A stretch of DNA of 64,000 bases from Nocardioides allogilvus (GTDB lineage: Bacteria; Actinomycetota; Actinomycetes; Propionibacteriales; Nocardioidaceae): NCBI RefSeq assembly GCF_003047285.1, contig NZ_PZYX01000004.1, forward strand, positions 1-64,000. Direction: 5' to 3'. Below, piece after piece: positions 10,060 to 19,006 of the stretch. Position numbers and translations under genes: made by a program. The notes under the pieces were generated by a model that was given only the letters and a program-made list of their open reading frames with translations, was not told the DNA's origin and made no database searches. Every line of letters starts with the position of its first letter. The first letter of the stretch is position 1.

Positions 10060-10896
10060 ATGACGACTGCGTTGGTCCTGGGTGGCGGCGGCATCACTGG
10101 CATCGCGTGGGAGCTGGGCATCCTGGCCGGGCTCGCGGAGGCAGGGATCGACCTGACCGGCGCGGACCGCGTCATCGGCACGTCGGCCGGTTCGGTGGTG
10201 GGCGTGCAGATCACGAGCGGTACGGCGATCGCCGACCTCTACGAGCAACAGCTCGCCCCGCCCGACGCCGAGCTGGGCGGGCGCCTGTCGCGCCTGGCCC
10301 TGCTGAAGATGGTGCCGCCCTACGTCCTGCCCGGTGACGGCCGCACCAAGCTGGCCCGGGTCGGCAAGCTGGCGCTGAAGTCGCACCAGCCCGGCAGCAT
10401 CGATCGCGAAGGCATCATCCGCTCCCGGATCACGAGCGAGGACTGGCCCGAGCGCGACCTCCGGATCGCGACCGTCGAGGTCGAGACCGGCGAGTTCACG
10501 GTGTTCACGCGCGAGAGCGGTGTCGACGTCGTCAGCGCTGTCGCGGCGAGCTGCGCCGTACCCACCGTCTGGCCGCCGGTCGCGATCAACGGCCGTCACT
10601 ACATCGACGGTGGCATGCGCTCGACCGCCAACGTCGACCTCGCGACCGGGGCCGAGCGGGTCGTCGTGCTCGCCCCGCTGCCGCAGGCGCTCAGCAAGAA
10701 GACCTCGATCCGGGCCCAGCTGGAGAAGGTCGCACCGCGCGAGTGGAGCGTCATCACCCCCGACCCCGAGGCCCTGGCGGCCTTCGGCAAGAACCTGCTC
10801 GACCCCGCCAAGCGCGCCGATGCGGCGCGGGCGGGGCTGCGCCAGTCGGCCGACCTCGTCGACGAGGTGCGCCACGTCTGGACGGCTGGTTCCTAG
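10060..10896 (+). CDS. patatin-like phospholipase family protein
   Basis: A 278-residue patatin-fold serine hydrolase. GGGGITGIAWE near the N-terminus forms the oxyanion hole, GTSAGS carries the nucleophile Ser, and YIDGGMRS has the catalytic Asp (DGG). These enzymes hydrolyse acyl ester bonds of lipids; the lipid here is not known. No signal peptide is seen, so it is cytoplasmic or peripheral. TAGGTT at 10048-10053 precedes ATG by 6 bases. The gene converges with, and overlaps by 4 bases, the molybdoenzyme gene. Confidence 0.85.
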   Translation: MTTALVLGGGGITGIAWELGILAGLAEAGIDLTGADRVIGTSAGSVVGVQITSGTAIADLYEQQLAPPDAELGGRLSRLALLKMVPPYVLPGDGRTKLARVGKLALKSHQPGSIDREGIIRSRITSEDWPERDLRIATVEVETGEFTVFTRESGVDVVSAVAASCAVPTVWPPVAINGRHYIDGGMRSTANVDLATGAERVVVLAPLPQALSKKTSIRAQLEKVAPREWSVITPDPEALAAFGKNLLDPAKRADAARAGLRQSADLVDEVRHVWTAGS

Positions 10897-12410
10897 GTCG
10901 CCCTGACCTGGATGGTGTGCCAGCCGGTGGCGCCGTCGGGCAGCACGTCGCGCCGCACACCCGTCTGCTCCAGCCCGTCGTTGTCCGTGGCGCGCACCCG
11001 GAGCTCGTGCTCGCCCTCGTCCAGGGAGACCGTGAGCGCCCACTGCACCCAGGTGTCCTCCGACGGGGTCTGCGCCAGCTGGGCCGGCTGCCACTCGCCA
11101 CCGTCGACCGAGAGCTCCACCGTGTCGATGCCGGTGTGCTGGGCCCACGCGAGGCCACCGACGTTGACGTCACCGACGGCGACGTCGTCGCCGGAGCGGG
11201 GTACGTCGATGCGCGACGCCATCTTGACCGGACCCTCCTCCGACCAGCCCCGGTCGGTCCAGAACGCCGAGACGTCGGCGAAACGGGTGACCTCGTAGTC
11301 GACGACCCACTTGGTGGCCGAGACGTAGCCGTAGAGGCCGGGCACGATCGTGCGCACCGGGAAGCCGTGCTCGATCGGCAGCGGCTTGCCGTTCATCGCG
11401 ACGGCCAGCATCGCGTCGCGGTCGTCGGTGAGGGCGGACAGCGGGGTCGCGCAGTTCCAGCCGTCCTCCGAGGTCTGCAGGATGCAGTCGGCCGAGGGAT
11501 CGAGACCGACCTCCTCGAGGAGATCGGCGATGCGGATGCCGCTCCACCAGGCGTTGCCGACCAGGTCGCCGCCGACCTCGTTGCTCACGCAGTTGAGGGT
11601 CATCCACGACTCGGTGAGCTGGCGCGCGACCAGGTCGTTGTAGGTCAGGACGAGCTCGCGGTCGACCAGCCCGTGGATGCGCAGCGTCCAGTCCTTCGGC
11701 TCGATCGTCGGCACCGAGATCGCCGTGTGGATGAGGTAGAAGTCGTCGTTGGGGGTCTGCCACGGCGCGATCCCCGGCAGCCCGATGGAGGTGTCGGCCG
11801 GCGCGAGCGGACGCGTGACGCCCTCGAGCCGCAGCAGCCGACGACTCTCGGCGACGTGCCGACGGCCGCGACCCACGACCCGCCCGGCCCCGGCGATGCC
11901 GACCGCGGCGAGCCCGAAGACGCCCGCCACCATCAAGAAGACCCGCCGCTCGCGCGACTCGAGCTCGGGGTGGGCGCGCTCGGTGACCAGCGGCTTGGAC
12001 AGCGCCGACAGGACGACGAGCCAGGTCACGAAGCCCACCAGGACGGGCAGCACGTCGACGACGCTGGCACCGGGCTGGACCATCACCGCGGCGCCCCCGA
12101 CGAGGGCCAGGACGACCCACACGAGCACCGGCTTCAGCACGCTGTGGCGCGCGAGCGAGCCCGCGAGCGCACCCATCGCGACCAGGCAAGCCACGATGCC
12201 GAGGATCAGCAGCGGCTTGTCGAGCTGGCCGACGATGCTGATGAGCCACTCGGCGATCGCGCCCGGCGTGAGGCGGATGATCAGCTCGGCGACCGCCACG
12301 ACCGGCGACTCCCGGATCGTGAGGGCCATCGCCGTGGCATAGCTCGTGGCGAGTCCCACGAACATCGTCACGACTCCGGCCGCTGCCCAGCGACCCCGAT
12401 TGTCATCCAC
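10893..12410 (-). CDS. membrane molybdopterin oxidoreductase, sulfite oxidase family
   Basis: A 505-residue protein with about five N-terminal membrane helices (residues 8-175) joined to a sulfite-oxidase-type Mo-cofactor domain. [13 protein letters not shown] holds the expected Mo-ligating Cys near residue 273, followed by [11 protein letters not shown] and [15 protein letters not shown]. The C-terminal beta domain ([19 protein letters not shown]) is the Mo-co dimerisation domain. The catalytic domain probably faces outside and the electron acceptor is unknown. GTG at 12410 is chosen because CATGAT lies 6 bases upstream on the minus strand (12417-12422), though in-frame starts further upstream exist. 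Confidence 0.8.
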   Translation of the reverse strand: MDDNRGRWAAAGVVTMFVGLATSYATAMALTIRESPVVAVAELIIRLTPGAIAEWLISIVGQLDKPLLILGIVACLVAMGALAGSLARHSVLKPVLVWVVLALVGGAAVMVQPGASVVDVLPVLVGFVTWLVVLSALSKPLVTERAHPELESRERRVFLMVAGVFGLAAVGIAGAGRVVGRGRRHVAESRRLLRLEGVTRPLAPADTSIGLPGIAPWQTPNDDFYLIHTAISVPTIEPKDWTLRIHGLVDRELVLTYNDLVARQLTESWMTLNCVSNEVGGDLVGNAWWSGIRIADLLEEVGLDPSADCILQTSEDGWNCATPLSALTDDRDAMLAVAMNGKPLPIEHGFPVRTIVPGLYGYVSATKWVVDYEVTRFADVSAFWTDRGWSEEGPVKMASRIDVPRSGDDVAVGDVNVGGLAWAQHTGIDTVELSVDGGEWQPAQLAQTPSEDTWVQWALTVSLDEGEHELRVRATDNDGLEQTGVRRDVLPDGATGWHTIQVRAT

Positions 12411-12416
12411 CTGTCC

Positions 12417-12441
12417 ATCATGGCCGATGACCGGGCATGAT
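12417..12441. promoter_or_regulatory. divergent leaderless promoter pair, molybdoenzyme and ispF
   Basis: CATGAT occurs on the minus strand (12417-12422) 6 bases before GTG 12410 and on the plus strand (12436-12441) 6 bases before GTG 12448. The two starts are only 37 bases apart, so RNA polymerase cannot occupy both freely. Confidence 0.45.
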
Positions 12442-12447
12442 CTGCGC

Positions 12448-12927
12448 GTGAGCCTTCCCCGCATCGGCATCGGCACGGACGTCCATCGCCTCGTCGAGGG
12501 CGTGCCGATGCACCTCGCCGGGCTGGCCTGGCCCGACGAGCCGCGGGGGCTCGAGGGTCACTCCGACGCCGACGTCGCCGCCCATGCCGCCTGCGACGCG
12601 CTGTTCTCCGCCGCCGGCATCGGTGACCTCGGCTCACACTTCGGCACCAGCGAACCCGCGTGGGCGGGCGCGTCCGGCGCCACCCTCCTCGCCGAGTCGG
12701 CCCGCCGGGTCCGCGCTGCGGGCTTCGAGATCGGCAACGTCGCCGTCCAGGTGATCGGCAACGCCCCACGGCTCGGCCCTCGCCGTACCGAGGCCGAAGC
12801 CGCTCTCTCCGCCGCGCTCGGCGCCCCCGTGTCGGTGAGTGCGACCACCACCGACGGGCTCGGCCTCACCGGTCGCGGCGAGGGCGTCGCCGCGATCGCG
12901 ACCGCCCTCGTGGCGCCGGCCGGCTGA
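12448..12927 (+). CDS. ispF: 2-C-methyl-D-erythritol 2,4-cyclodiphosphate synthase
   Basis: A 159-residue IspF, the non-mevalonate pathway enzyme that cyclises 4-diphosphocytidyl-methylerythritol 2-phosphate with loss of [14 protein letters not shown] holds the metal-binding D-x-H, and [11 protein letters not shown] has the third metal-ligand His. HFGTSEPAW and [17 protein letters not shown] are family signatures. GTG 12448 gives the usual N-terminus; ATG 12430 is an in-frame alternative. In mycobacteria ispF and ispD are adjacent, but here ispD lies at 24626. Confidence 0.93.
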   Translation: MSLPRIGIGTDVHRLVEGVPMHLAGLAWPDEPRGLEGHSDADVAAHAACDALFSAAGIGDLGSHFGTSEPAWAGASGATLLAESARRVRAAGFEIGNVAVQVIGNAPRLGPRRTEAEAALSAALGAPVSVSATTTDGLGLTGRGEGVAAIATALVAPAG

Positions 12928-12947
12928 TCGTCGTACGGCGAAGCACC

Positions 12948-13026
12948 CAACTGCAGGCAGTTGGCCGGGCTCCCGACCTGATCCACGCTCGCGGTGCCAC
13001 GCTCCGCCCTGAACTGCCTGCAGTTG
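12948..13026. repeat. palindrome-ended element, copy 1
   Basis: CAACTGCAGGCAGTT (12948-12962) and AACTGCCTGCAGTTG (13012-13026) form a perfect 15-base terminal inverted repeat around a 49-base interior containing CACGCTC twice. It lies between the convergent ends of ispF and nnaR. Confidence 0.75.
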
Positions 13027-13055
13027 GCGAACGCTGAGGTGGGTCCGACGCCGAC

Positions 13056-14183
13056 TCAGGTCGCGACGGCGAGCCGGTAGCCGCGCTTGACCACGGTCTG
13101 GACGACCGTGGTGCCCAGCGCAGCGCGCAGACGGGCGACGGCCATCTCGACGGCGTGCTCGGAGACAGCGGTGCCGCTCGGCAGGGCGGCGAGCAGGTCG
13201 CTGCGGGACACGACGTGGCCCGGGTTGACGACGAGGGCCTGCAGCACGGCAAGCGGCGCGGGCGAGAGCCTGATCTCGACACCGTCGAGGAGAACCATGT
13301 CGCCGTGCATCAGCAGCACGTGGTCGGCGACCTCGATCGACAACCCGTCGCGGCGTGAGGGCAGCTCGGTCTCGAGCAGCTTGATCATCGCGGCCAGCCG
13401 GGAGCGCTCGGGCATGATCGTCGGCACGCCCCACATCTCGAAGGCGGCCGCCGTCACGGGGCCGACGCAGGTCGCGATGACGTCGGCCTGGAACGCGGCG
13501 ACGACGTCGTCGCGGCGGCCGGTGACACCGGCGACCGCCATCAGCGACGCGACAGCGGGAGCGGACGTGAAGGTGACCGCGTCGAGCTTGCGCTCGGCGA
13601 TCAGGTCGACCATCCGGAACATCGGCTCGGGGTCCTCGGCGCTCATGACGCGATAGACCGTCACCACGTCCACGCGGGCGCCCTGGCGCTGCAGGGCGTG
13701 CGCGACCATCGACAGCGACTGGCCGTGCTCCTGCACGACGATGCGCCGCCCCTCGAGGTCGCGACCGCGCAGGTGCGCGAGCACGTCCTCGAAGCACTCC
13801 GAGTCCGGGGCCCACAGCTCGCGGATCCCCCGGCGGCGCAGTGCGCCGACGCTCTTGGGGCCGCGCGCGAGCACCTCGGCGGCACCGATCGCGGTGACGA
13901 GCTCGTCGTGCAGGCCCCACTGCTCGGCGGCCGCGAACCAGGTCTTCATGCCGATGCCGGTGGTGGCGACGAAGATGTCGATCGGCTCGGTCAGCAGCGC
14001 CTCGGTCGCCATGCGCAGCTCGGCGTCGTCGACCCGGTTGGGGTCGCTGGAGAGGACCGGTGCCCAGTCGACCTTGGCCCCGCGCCGCTCGAGCAGGGCG
14101 ATCTGGTCCTCGACCTTGCGGGCCGCGGTCACCCCGATCCGATAGCCCTCCAGCGGCAGGTCAGGCTTGCTCCGCTCGCTCAC
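13056..14183 (-). CDS. nnaR: NnaR-like nitrate/nitrite assimilation regulator (HemD domain plus winged helix)
   Basis: A 375-residue protein with a uroporphyrinogen-III synthase-like domain (residues about 10-265, GYRIGVTAARKVEDQIALLE, TFTSAPAVASLMA) and a C-terminal OmpR-type winged helix (about 285-375, EIRLSPAPLAVLQALV, SEHAVEMAVARLRAALG, VVKRGYRLA). Known two-domain homologs (NnaR of mycobacteria and Streptomyces) activate nitrate and nitrite assimilation genes. GTG at 14183 overlaps the nirD stop (GTGA), which supports that role. Catalytic HemD activity, useful for siroheme supply to NirB, cannot be excluded. Confidence 0.75.
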   Translation of the reverse strand: MSERSKPDLPLEGYRIGVTAARKVEDQIALLERRGAKVDWAPVLSSDPNRVDDAELRMATEALLTEPIDIFVATTGIGMKTWFAAAEQWGLHDELVTAIGAAEVLARGPKSVGALRRRGIRELWAPDSECFEDVLAHLRGRDLEGRRIVVQEHGQSLSMVAHALQRQGARVDVVTVYRVMSAEDPEPMFRMVDLIAERKLDAVTFTSAPAVASLMAVAGVTGRRDDVVAAFQADVIATCVGPVTAAAFEMWGVPTIMPERSRLAAMIKLLETELPSRRDGLSIEVADHVLLMHGDMVLLDGVEIRLSPAPLAVLQALVVNPGHVVSRSDLLAALPSGTAVSEHAVEMAVARLRAALGTTVVQTVVKRGYRLAVAT

Positions 14184-14533
14184 GCGACCGCACGCCGCCG
14201 TCCACCGACGTGCACGAAGCCGCCCTCGACCAGGACGTCGTAGCAGGGCACGCTGGCCTGCTCGTCGTCGAGGCACACGCCGGTCCGCAGGTCGAAGGCG
14301 TGCTTGTGCATGGGACTCGCGACGAAGGGCACCCCGGCCCGGGTCCCGACGATGCCGCGCGCCAGCACCGAGGCCTTGGCGAACGGGTCGTGGTTGCCGA
14401 GGGCATAGACCTCGCCGTCGTGGGTGCGGAAGATCGCGACGGCCTGGCCGTGCACCAGCGCCGTGACGCCGCGTTCGATCTCCAGGTCGTCCACGGAACA
14501 CACCTTCTCCCAGGTGCGGTCGCCGCGCGTCAT
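14180..14533 (-). CDS. nirD: assimilatory nitrite reductase small subunit
   Basis: A 117-residue Rieske-like fold subunit that pairs with NirB. The protein has the NirD pattern (VCSVDDLEIERGVTALV, FDLRTGVCLDD) and lacks the C-x-H/C-x2-H iron-sulfur ligands of true Rieske proteins (SPMHKHAFDL instead), as expected for NirD. ATG at 14533 overlaps the nirB stop (ATGA), and the stop overlaps the nnaR start, so nirB-nirD-nnaR is one translationally coupled operon. Confidence 0.9.
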   Translation of the reverse strand: MTRGDRTWEKVCSVDDLEIERGVTALVHGQAVAIFRTHDGEVYALGNHDPFAKASVLARGIVGTRAGVPFVASPMHKHAFDLRTGVCLDDEQASVPCYDVLVEGGFVHVGGRRRAVA

Positions 14534-17151
14534 CGGACGGCCCCGACCGTGGTCTCGACGGGAGCACCGACGGAGATCGTCGACGCGAGCAGCACCGGCT
14601 CGTCCGGGTCCGCCGGGCGGATCTGGCCGCGCTCCTCGGTGAAGGAGATCGTCGGGTCGGGGGTGTCGGGGGCGTTGACGAACGAGACGAACCGACCGAG
14701 CTTCTCGGGGTCCTCCAGCGTCGCCTTCCACTCGTCGAAGTAGCCGCCGACGTGCCGTGCCATCTCGGCCTCCAGCTCGGCGCCGAGGCCGAGCGAGTCG
14801 TCCACGACGACCTCGCGCACCCGGTCGAGCCCGCCGTCGAGCGACTCCATCCAGCCGGCCGTGCGCTGCAGGCGGTCGGCGGTGCGGATGTAGTACATGA
14901 GGAAGCGGTCCAGGTAGGAGATCAGCGTCTCGGTGTCGATGTCGCCCGCGAGCAGCTGTGCGTGGGCCGGTACGGCGCCGCCGTTGCCGCCGACGTAGAG
15001 GTTCCACCCCTTCTCGGTCGCGATCACACCGAAGTCCTTGCCGCGCGCCTCGGCGCACTCCCGGGCACACCCGCTCACGCCGCCCTTGAGCTTGTGGGGG
15101 CTGCGCAGCCCGCGGTAGCGCAGCTCGAGCGCGATCGCGAGCCCGACGCTGTCCTGCACACCGAAGCGGCACCAGGTCGACCCGACGCACGACTTCACCG
15201 TCCGCAGCGACTTGCCGTAGGCGTGGCCGGACTCGAAGCCCGCGTCGACGAGCCGGCGCCAGATCGCGGGCAGCTCCTCCATCCGGGCACCGAACAGGTC
15301 GATCCGCTGGCCGCCGGTGATCTTCGTGTAGAGGTTGAAGTCGCGCGCGACCTCGCCGATCACGATCAGCTTGTCGGGGGTGATCTCCCCACCGGGGATG
15401 CGCGGGACGACGGAGTAGGTGCCGTTGCGCTGGATGTTGGCGAGGTAGGCGTCGTTGGTGTCCTGCAGCCGAGCGGTCTCCTTCTCCAGCACGTGCCCGT
15501 TGAACTGGCTGGCCAGGATGCTGGCGATCGCCGGCTTGCAGATGTCGCAGCCGCGGCCGGTGCCGTGGGCCTCGACGATGTCGTCGAAGCGCTTGTAGCC
15601 GTGGACCGCGACGACGTCGAACAGCTCCTGGCGGCTCAGCCGGAAGTGCTCGCACAGGCCCTTGTCGACCACCTTGCCGACGCTCTCGAAGTGCTCCTCG
15701 ATGATGTTCTTGACGACGCTGACGCAGCTGCCGCAGGTGCTGCCGGCGCGGGTGCACTTCTTGACGTCCGCGACGCTCTCGCAGCCGTCCTCGGTGACCG
15801 CGTGCAGGATCTGGCCCTTGGTCACGTCGTTGCACGAGCACACCTGCGCCTCGTCGGGCATGCCGAGCTTCACGCCGCCGCGGCTCGCGGGCAGGATCAG
15901 CTCCTCCGGGTTGGCCGGGAGCGCGAGCCCGCTCGCGACGAGCGGTCGGAGCACGCCGTACGCCGATGCGTCGCCGACGAGGATCCCGCCCAGCAAGCGG
16001 GTGCCGTCGTCGCTGATGACGAGCTTCTTGTAGACCCCGGCGACCGCGTCGGAGTAGACCAGCTCGAGGGCGCCCTCGGTGGTGGCGAAGGCGTCACCGA
16101 AGCTGGCGACATCGACGCCGAGCAGCTTGAGCTTGGTGGACATGTCGGCGCCGGTGAAGGCGCCCGGGCCCTTGAGGAGGGCGTCGACGACGACCTCGGC
16201 CATGGCGTAGCCGGGGGCGACCAGGCCGTACATCGTGCCGCCGGGCGCCGCGCACTCGCCGATCGCGAAGATCCGGGGGTCGGAGGTGCGGCACTGCTCG
16301 TCGACCAGGACGCCGCCGCGCTCGGCGACGTCGAGGTCGCACTCGCGAGCCAGCGCGTCACGCGGGCGGATGCCGGCGGAGAAGACGACGATCTCGACCG
16401 GCAGGGGCTCCTCGACGTCCTTGAACTTGAGCCCGCTGACGACACCGTCGTCGTCGCCGTCGATCAATTCGGTCATCACGCCGGTGTGGACGTCGAGCCC
16501 CAGCTGCTCGATGTGGCGCTTCAGCGTGGCACCACCGGCGGCATCGACCTGGACGGCCATCAGTCGCGGCGCCATCTCGACGACGTGGGTCCGGACGCCG
16601 AGCTGGTGCAGCGCGTTGGCCGCCTCGAGGCCCAGGAGACCGCCGCCGATGACCGCGCCGGCCGTGGCGGTCCTCGACGCCTCGCGGATCGCCTCGAGGT
16701 CCTCGATGGTGCGGTAGACGAAGACGTTGTCGAGCTCCTTGCCGGGCACGGGCGGCACGAACGGCGCCGCGCCGGTGGCCAGGACGAGCCCGTCGTAGGA
16801 GATCGTGTGCACGGCGCCCGGGTTGGTCAGGGGCTCGTCGGTCGAGCGCGGTGCCGGGGAGACGTAGGTGACGGTGCGACCGACCCGGTCGATCGCCGTG
16901 ACGGCGGCGTCGAGGACGAGGCGCACGCGCGGGTCGGCGTACTCCCCCTCGGGAAGCAGCGAGAGCTCGTCGGCGCTCTCGGCGGCGAAGAAGCTCGTCA
17001 GCGCGACCCGGTCGTAGGCGGGGCGGGGCTCCTCGCCCAGGACCACGATGTCGTGGGTCTCGGTGAGCCCGCGCTCGATCGCGGCCTGGACGAAGCGGTG
17101 GCCGACCATGCCGTGGCCGACAACAACGAGAGTGGGTCGCAGGTGCGTCAT
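14530..17151 (-). CDS. nirB: assimilatory nitrite reductase large subunit
   Basis: An 873-residue enzyme that reduces nitrite to ammonium with NAD(P)H. Domains in order: FAD-binding (VVVGHGMVGHRF, residue 9 on), NAD(P)-binding (AVIGGGLLGLEAA), a BFD-like [2Fe-2S] domain (CSC near 436, CTRAGSTCGSC near 472), then the siroheme/[4Fe-4S] domain with CVGSTWC (about 652) and SGCARECAEA (about 695). TACCGT on the minus strand (17158-17163) lies 6 bases before ATG. GAAAC repeats upstream resemble GlnR half-sites. Confidence 0.95.
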   Translation of the reverse strand: MTHLRPTLVVVGHGMVGHRFVQAAIERGLTETHDIVVLGEEPRPAYDRVALTSFFAAESADELSLLPEGEYADPRVRLVLDAAVTAIDRVGRTVTYVSPAPRSTDEPLTNPGAVHTISYDGLVLATGAAPFVPPVPGKELDNVFVYRTIEDLEAIREASRTATAGAVIGGGLLGLEAANALHQLGVRTHVVEMAPRLMAVQVDAAGGATLKRHIEQLGLDVHTGVMTELIDGDDDGVVSGLKFKDVEEPLPVEIVVFSAGIRPRDALARECDLDVAERGGVLVDEQCRTSDPRIFAIGECAAPGGTMYGLVAPGYAMAEVVVDALLKGPGAFTGADMSTKLKLLGVDVASFGDAFATTEGALELVYSDAVAGVYKKLVISDDGTRLLGGILVGDASAYGVLRPLVASGLALPANPEELILPASRGGVKLGMPDEAQVCSCNDVTKGQILHAVTEDGCESVADVKKCTRAGSTCGSCVSVVKNIIEEHFESVGKVVDKGLCEHFRLSRQELFDVVAVHGYKRFDDIVEAHGTGRGCDICKPAIASILASQFNGHVLEKETARLQDTNDAYLANIQRNGTYSVVPRIPGGEITPDKLIVIGEVARDFNLYTKITGGQRIDLFGARMEELPAIWRRLVDAGFESGHAYGKSLRTVKSCVGSTWCRFGVQDSVGLAIALELRYRGLRSPHKLKGGVSGCARECAEARGKDFGVIATEKGWNLYVGGNGGAVPAHAQLLAGDIDTETLISYLDRFLMYYIRTADRLQRTAGWMESLDGGLDRVREVVVDDSLGLGAELEAEMARHVGGYFDEWKATLEDPEKLGRFVSFVNAPDTPDPTISFTEERGQIRPADPDEPVLLASTISVGAPVETTVGAVR

Positions 17152-17157
17152 GTCCTG

Positions 17158-17200
17158 ACGGTAGGAAACCCATGTTGTGTCGGGTGTTTCCTCATGTTTC
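17158..17200 (-). promoter_or_regulatory. nirB promoter with paired GAAAC repeats
   Basis: Reading the minus strand, GAAAC occurs at 17196-17200 and 17186-17190 (10-base period), followed by the -10-like TACCGT at 17163-17158 and ATG at 17151. GAAAC is a GlnR half-site word, but the canonical period is 11. Confidence 0.4.
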
Positions 17201-17227
17201 GGGGAGGAAAACCCTCACTCACGTTGC

Positions 17228-18277
17228 TCACGGCAGCAGCAGCGCTGAGTCCCCGAACTCGTGCCACAGGTAGCCGTTCGCGACAGCGTGGTCGTACGCC
17301 GCCTGCGTGAGCGCTCGTCCGGCCACGGCCTCGACCAGCAGGAGGTGAGAGGCGTGCGGGTCGTGCCAGCCGGTGATCAACCCGTCGACGACCTCCGGCG
17401 GCGCGGCCGGCGTGACGACGCGGTCGGTCCAGCCGGCGTTGGCGACGACGGCGCCGTCGCACACGGCCGACTCGAGCGCCCGGGTCGCCGTGGTGCCGAC
17501 CGCGATGACCCGACCGCCTCCGGCCCGCGCGGCGTTGATCGCACGGGCGCTCGGCTCCGGCACCTCGAACCACTCCGGCCCGGGCGCCTCGCCGGCCTCC
17601 TGCGAGGAGAAGCCGGTGTGCAGGGTGACCGGTGCGAACGCCACCCCGCGGGCGACCAGCCCGGTCACCAGCGCCTCGGTGAAGGGCCGCCCGGCCGAGG
17701 CCATCTCGACGCTGCCGGGCCGCGTGCCGAAGACCGTCTGGTAGGCGGACAGGGGATAGCGCCGGTCGAGGTAGCCGTAGGCGATCGGCCGGCCCGCGCG
17801 TGCCAGCGCTGCATCGAGGTCACCGCGCACACGGCCCCGCCACAACCGGTTGCCCTGCCCCGTCGGGGAGGAGCCCCGCTCGGTCGGCCAAGGTCCGACC
17901 AGCGTCACACGCGCGACGCCGAGGCGCACCACGTCACCGTGCTGCGCGTCCAGCACGGCCCGCGCCGCGTCGGGAGCCGAGCGCAGCTCGACCACCCGCT
18001 CTCCCCCGTCGAGCCGGGCCGCCACGTGCAGCACCACGTGCTCGTCGTGCAGGGTCGCGTCGAGCTCACCCGGGACCGTCGCTGAGTTGTTGACGACCAG
18101 CACGTCGCCGGCGCGCAGGTGCTCGGGCAGGTCACGGAACCTCGCATGGCTGATGCCGTCCGGCGTGCCCACGAGCAGCCGCACCTCGTCCCGCGCCAGC
18201 CCCCGCCACTCGGCGGGCCGCGGCGCGAATGCCGACGCCTCGAAGTGCACTCCCGGCGCCTCGCTGAGCGTGGTCAT
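17228..18277 (-). CDS. QueA-like S-adenosylmethionine:tRNA ribosyltransferase-isomerase homolog
   Basis: A 349-residue QueA homolog. QueA transfers the ribosyl part of SAM to preQ1 in tRNA to make epoxyqueuosine. Matches include VVNNSATVPGELDA, SAYQTVFGTRPGSVEMAS, AVGTTATRALESA and HAVANGYLWHEFGD. The usual GLHFTEEL-type motif reads GRPFTEAL. ATG 18277 overlaps the SDR stop (TGATG). No tgt, queC, queD, queE or queF is in view, so a full queuosine pathway is not shown and another substrate is possible. It sits in a predicted SoxR-controlled operon. Confidence 0.75.
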   Translation of the reverse strand: MTTLSEAPGVHFEASAFAPRPAEWRGLARDEVRLLVGTPDGISHARFRDLPEHLRAGDVLVVNNSATVPGELDATLHDEHVVLHVAARLDGGERVVELRSAPDAARAVLDAQHGDVVRLGVARVTLVGPWPTERGSSPTGQGNRLWRGRVRGDLDAALARAGRPIAYGYLDRRYPLSAYQTVFGTRPGSVEMASAGRPFTEALVTGLVARGVAFAPVTLHTGFSSQEAGEAPGPEWFEVPEPSARAINAARAGGGRVIAVGTTATRALESAVCDGAVVANAGWTDRVVTPAAPPEVVDGLITGWHDPHASHLLLVEAVAGRALTQAAYDHAVANGYLWHEFGDSALLLP

Positions 18278-18960
18278 CAGAAGTCCTCCGCCCGGTAGCG
18301 CCCGGACGCGGGACGCCGGTCGAGGAGGCGGAGCAGCCTCGGCACAACCGACTCCGGCAGCGGCCGGTCCGAGATGTCCTCGCCCGGGAACGCGTCCTGG
18401 TGCATCTGGGTGCGCATGTCGCCGGGGTCCACGGCGAAGGCCGTCACGCCGACCTCGGCCGCGAAGGTGAGCGTCACGTGGTCGAGCGCAGCCTTGCTGG
18501 CGCCGTACAGGCCCCAGGTCTCGTAGTGGTTGACGGCCGCATCGGAGCTGATGGACACGATGACCGACTCCTGGGGGCGCAGCCACGGCAGCAGCTCGCC
18601 GGTGAGGACGAGCGGTGCGCCGATGTTGGTGGGCCAGACCTCCATCAGGTCCGGGATGCCCACCTCGGCCAGCGGGCGCATCGGCAGCGGCCCGAGGGTG
18701 CTGGCGTTGTGGACCAGCAGGTCGAGGCGGCCTCGCTCCCACACCGCGTTGACGAGCGCCGAGCGGTGGTCGGCGTCGGTGATGTCGCCGATGATCGCGG
18801 TGACACCTGCGGGGAAGTCCGCCTCCTTGACCCTCCCCTCGTGCCGTCCGTCGGTGATGACGTGCCAGCCGTCGGCTGCCAACGCCCTGGTCAGGGCGAG
18901 CCCCAGGCCCGCCGTTCCTCCGGTGACGAGAGCCACCCGTGCTTGTGTGTTCGTGGTCAT
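18277..18960 (-). CDS. short-chain dehydrogenase/reductase, SoxR-divergent
   Basis: A 227-residue SDR oxidoreductase. ALVTGGTAGLGLALTRAL is the cofactor-binding Gly motif, LLVHNAS replaces NNAG, SISSDAAV carries the catalytic Ser, and YGASKAALDHV gives Y-x3-K. ATG 18960 (MTTNTQ) is preferred over the upstream in-frame ATG at 18975, which lies within the SoxR promoter region. It is the first gene of a two-gene operon with the queA-like gene and is divergent from soxR, a common layout for SoxR-regulated oxidoreductases. Substrate unknown. Confidence 0.8.
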   Translation of the reverse strand: MTTNTQARVALVTGGTAGLGLALTRALAADGWHVITDGRHEGRVKEADFPAGVTAIIGDITDADHRSALVNAVWERGRLDLLVHNASTLGPLPMRPLAEVGIPDLMEVWPTNIGAPLVLTGELLPWLRPQESVIVSISSDAAVNHYETWGLYGASKAALDHVTLTFAAEVGVTAFAVDPGDMRTQMHQDAFPGEDISDRPLPESVVPRLLRLLDRRPASGRYRAEDF

Positions 18961-18976
18961 GCGGCAATCATTCAAG

Positions 18977-18992
18977 TTGAAGTTAACTTGAG
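18977..18992. promoter_or_regulatory. SoxR box
   Basis: TTGAAGTTAACTTGAG is close to the SoxR consensus CTCAAGTTAACTTGAG: the core AAGTTAACTT and the right half are exact. On the minus strand, TTGAAC and AATGAT flank the dyad with a 19-base spacer, the overlong spacing used by MerR-family activators. Confidence 0.75.
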
Positions 18993-19006
18993 TTCAAGGG
19001 GAGATC

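Noticed and set aside
14180..14533. NirD as a broken Rieske protein because Fe-S ligands are missing
   Set aside because: NirD proteins normally lack these ligands, so this is family-typical and not decay.
14752..17310. An 852-codon open frame on the plus strand opposite nirB
   Set aside because: Its translation is Asp/Gly/Val/Arg-rich without domains and mirrors nirB codons; the minus-strand gene has complete NirB motifs. Long antisense frames are expected at this GC content.
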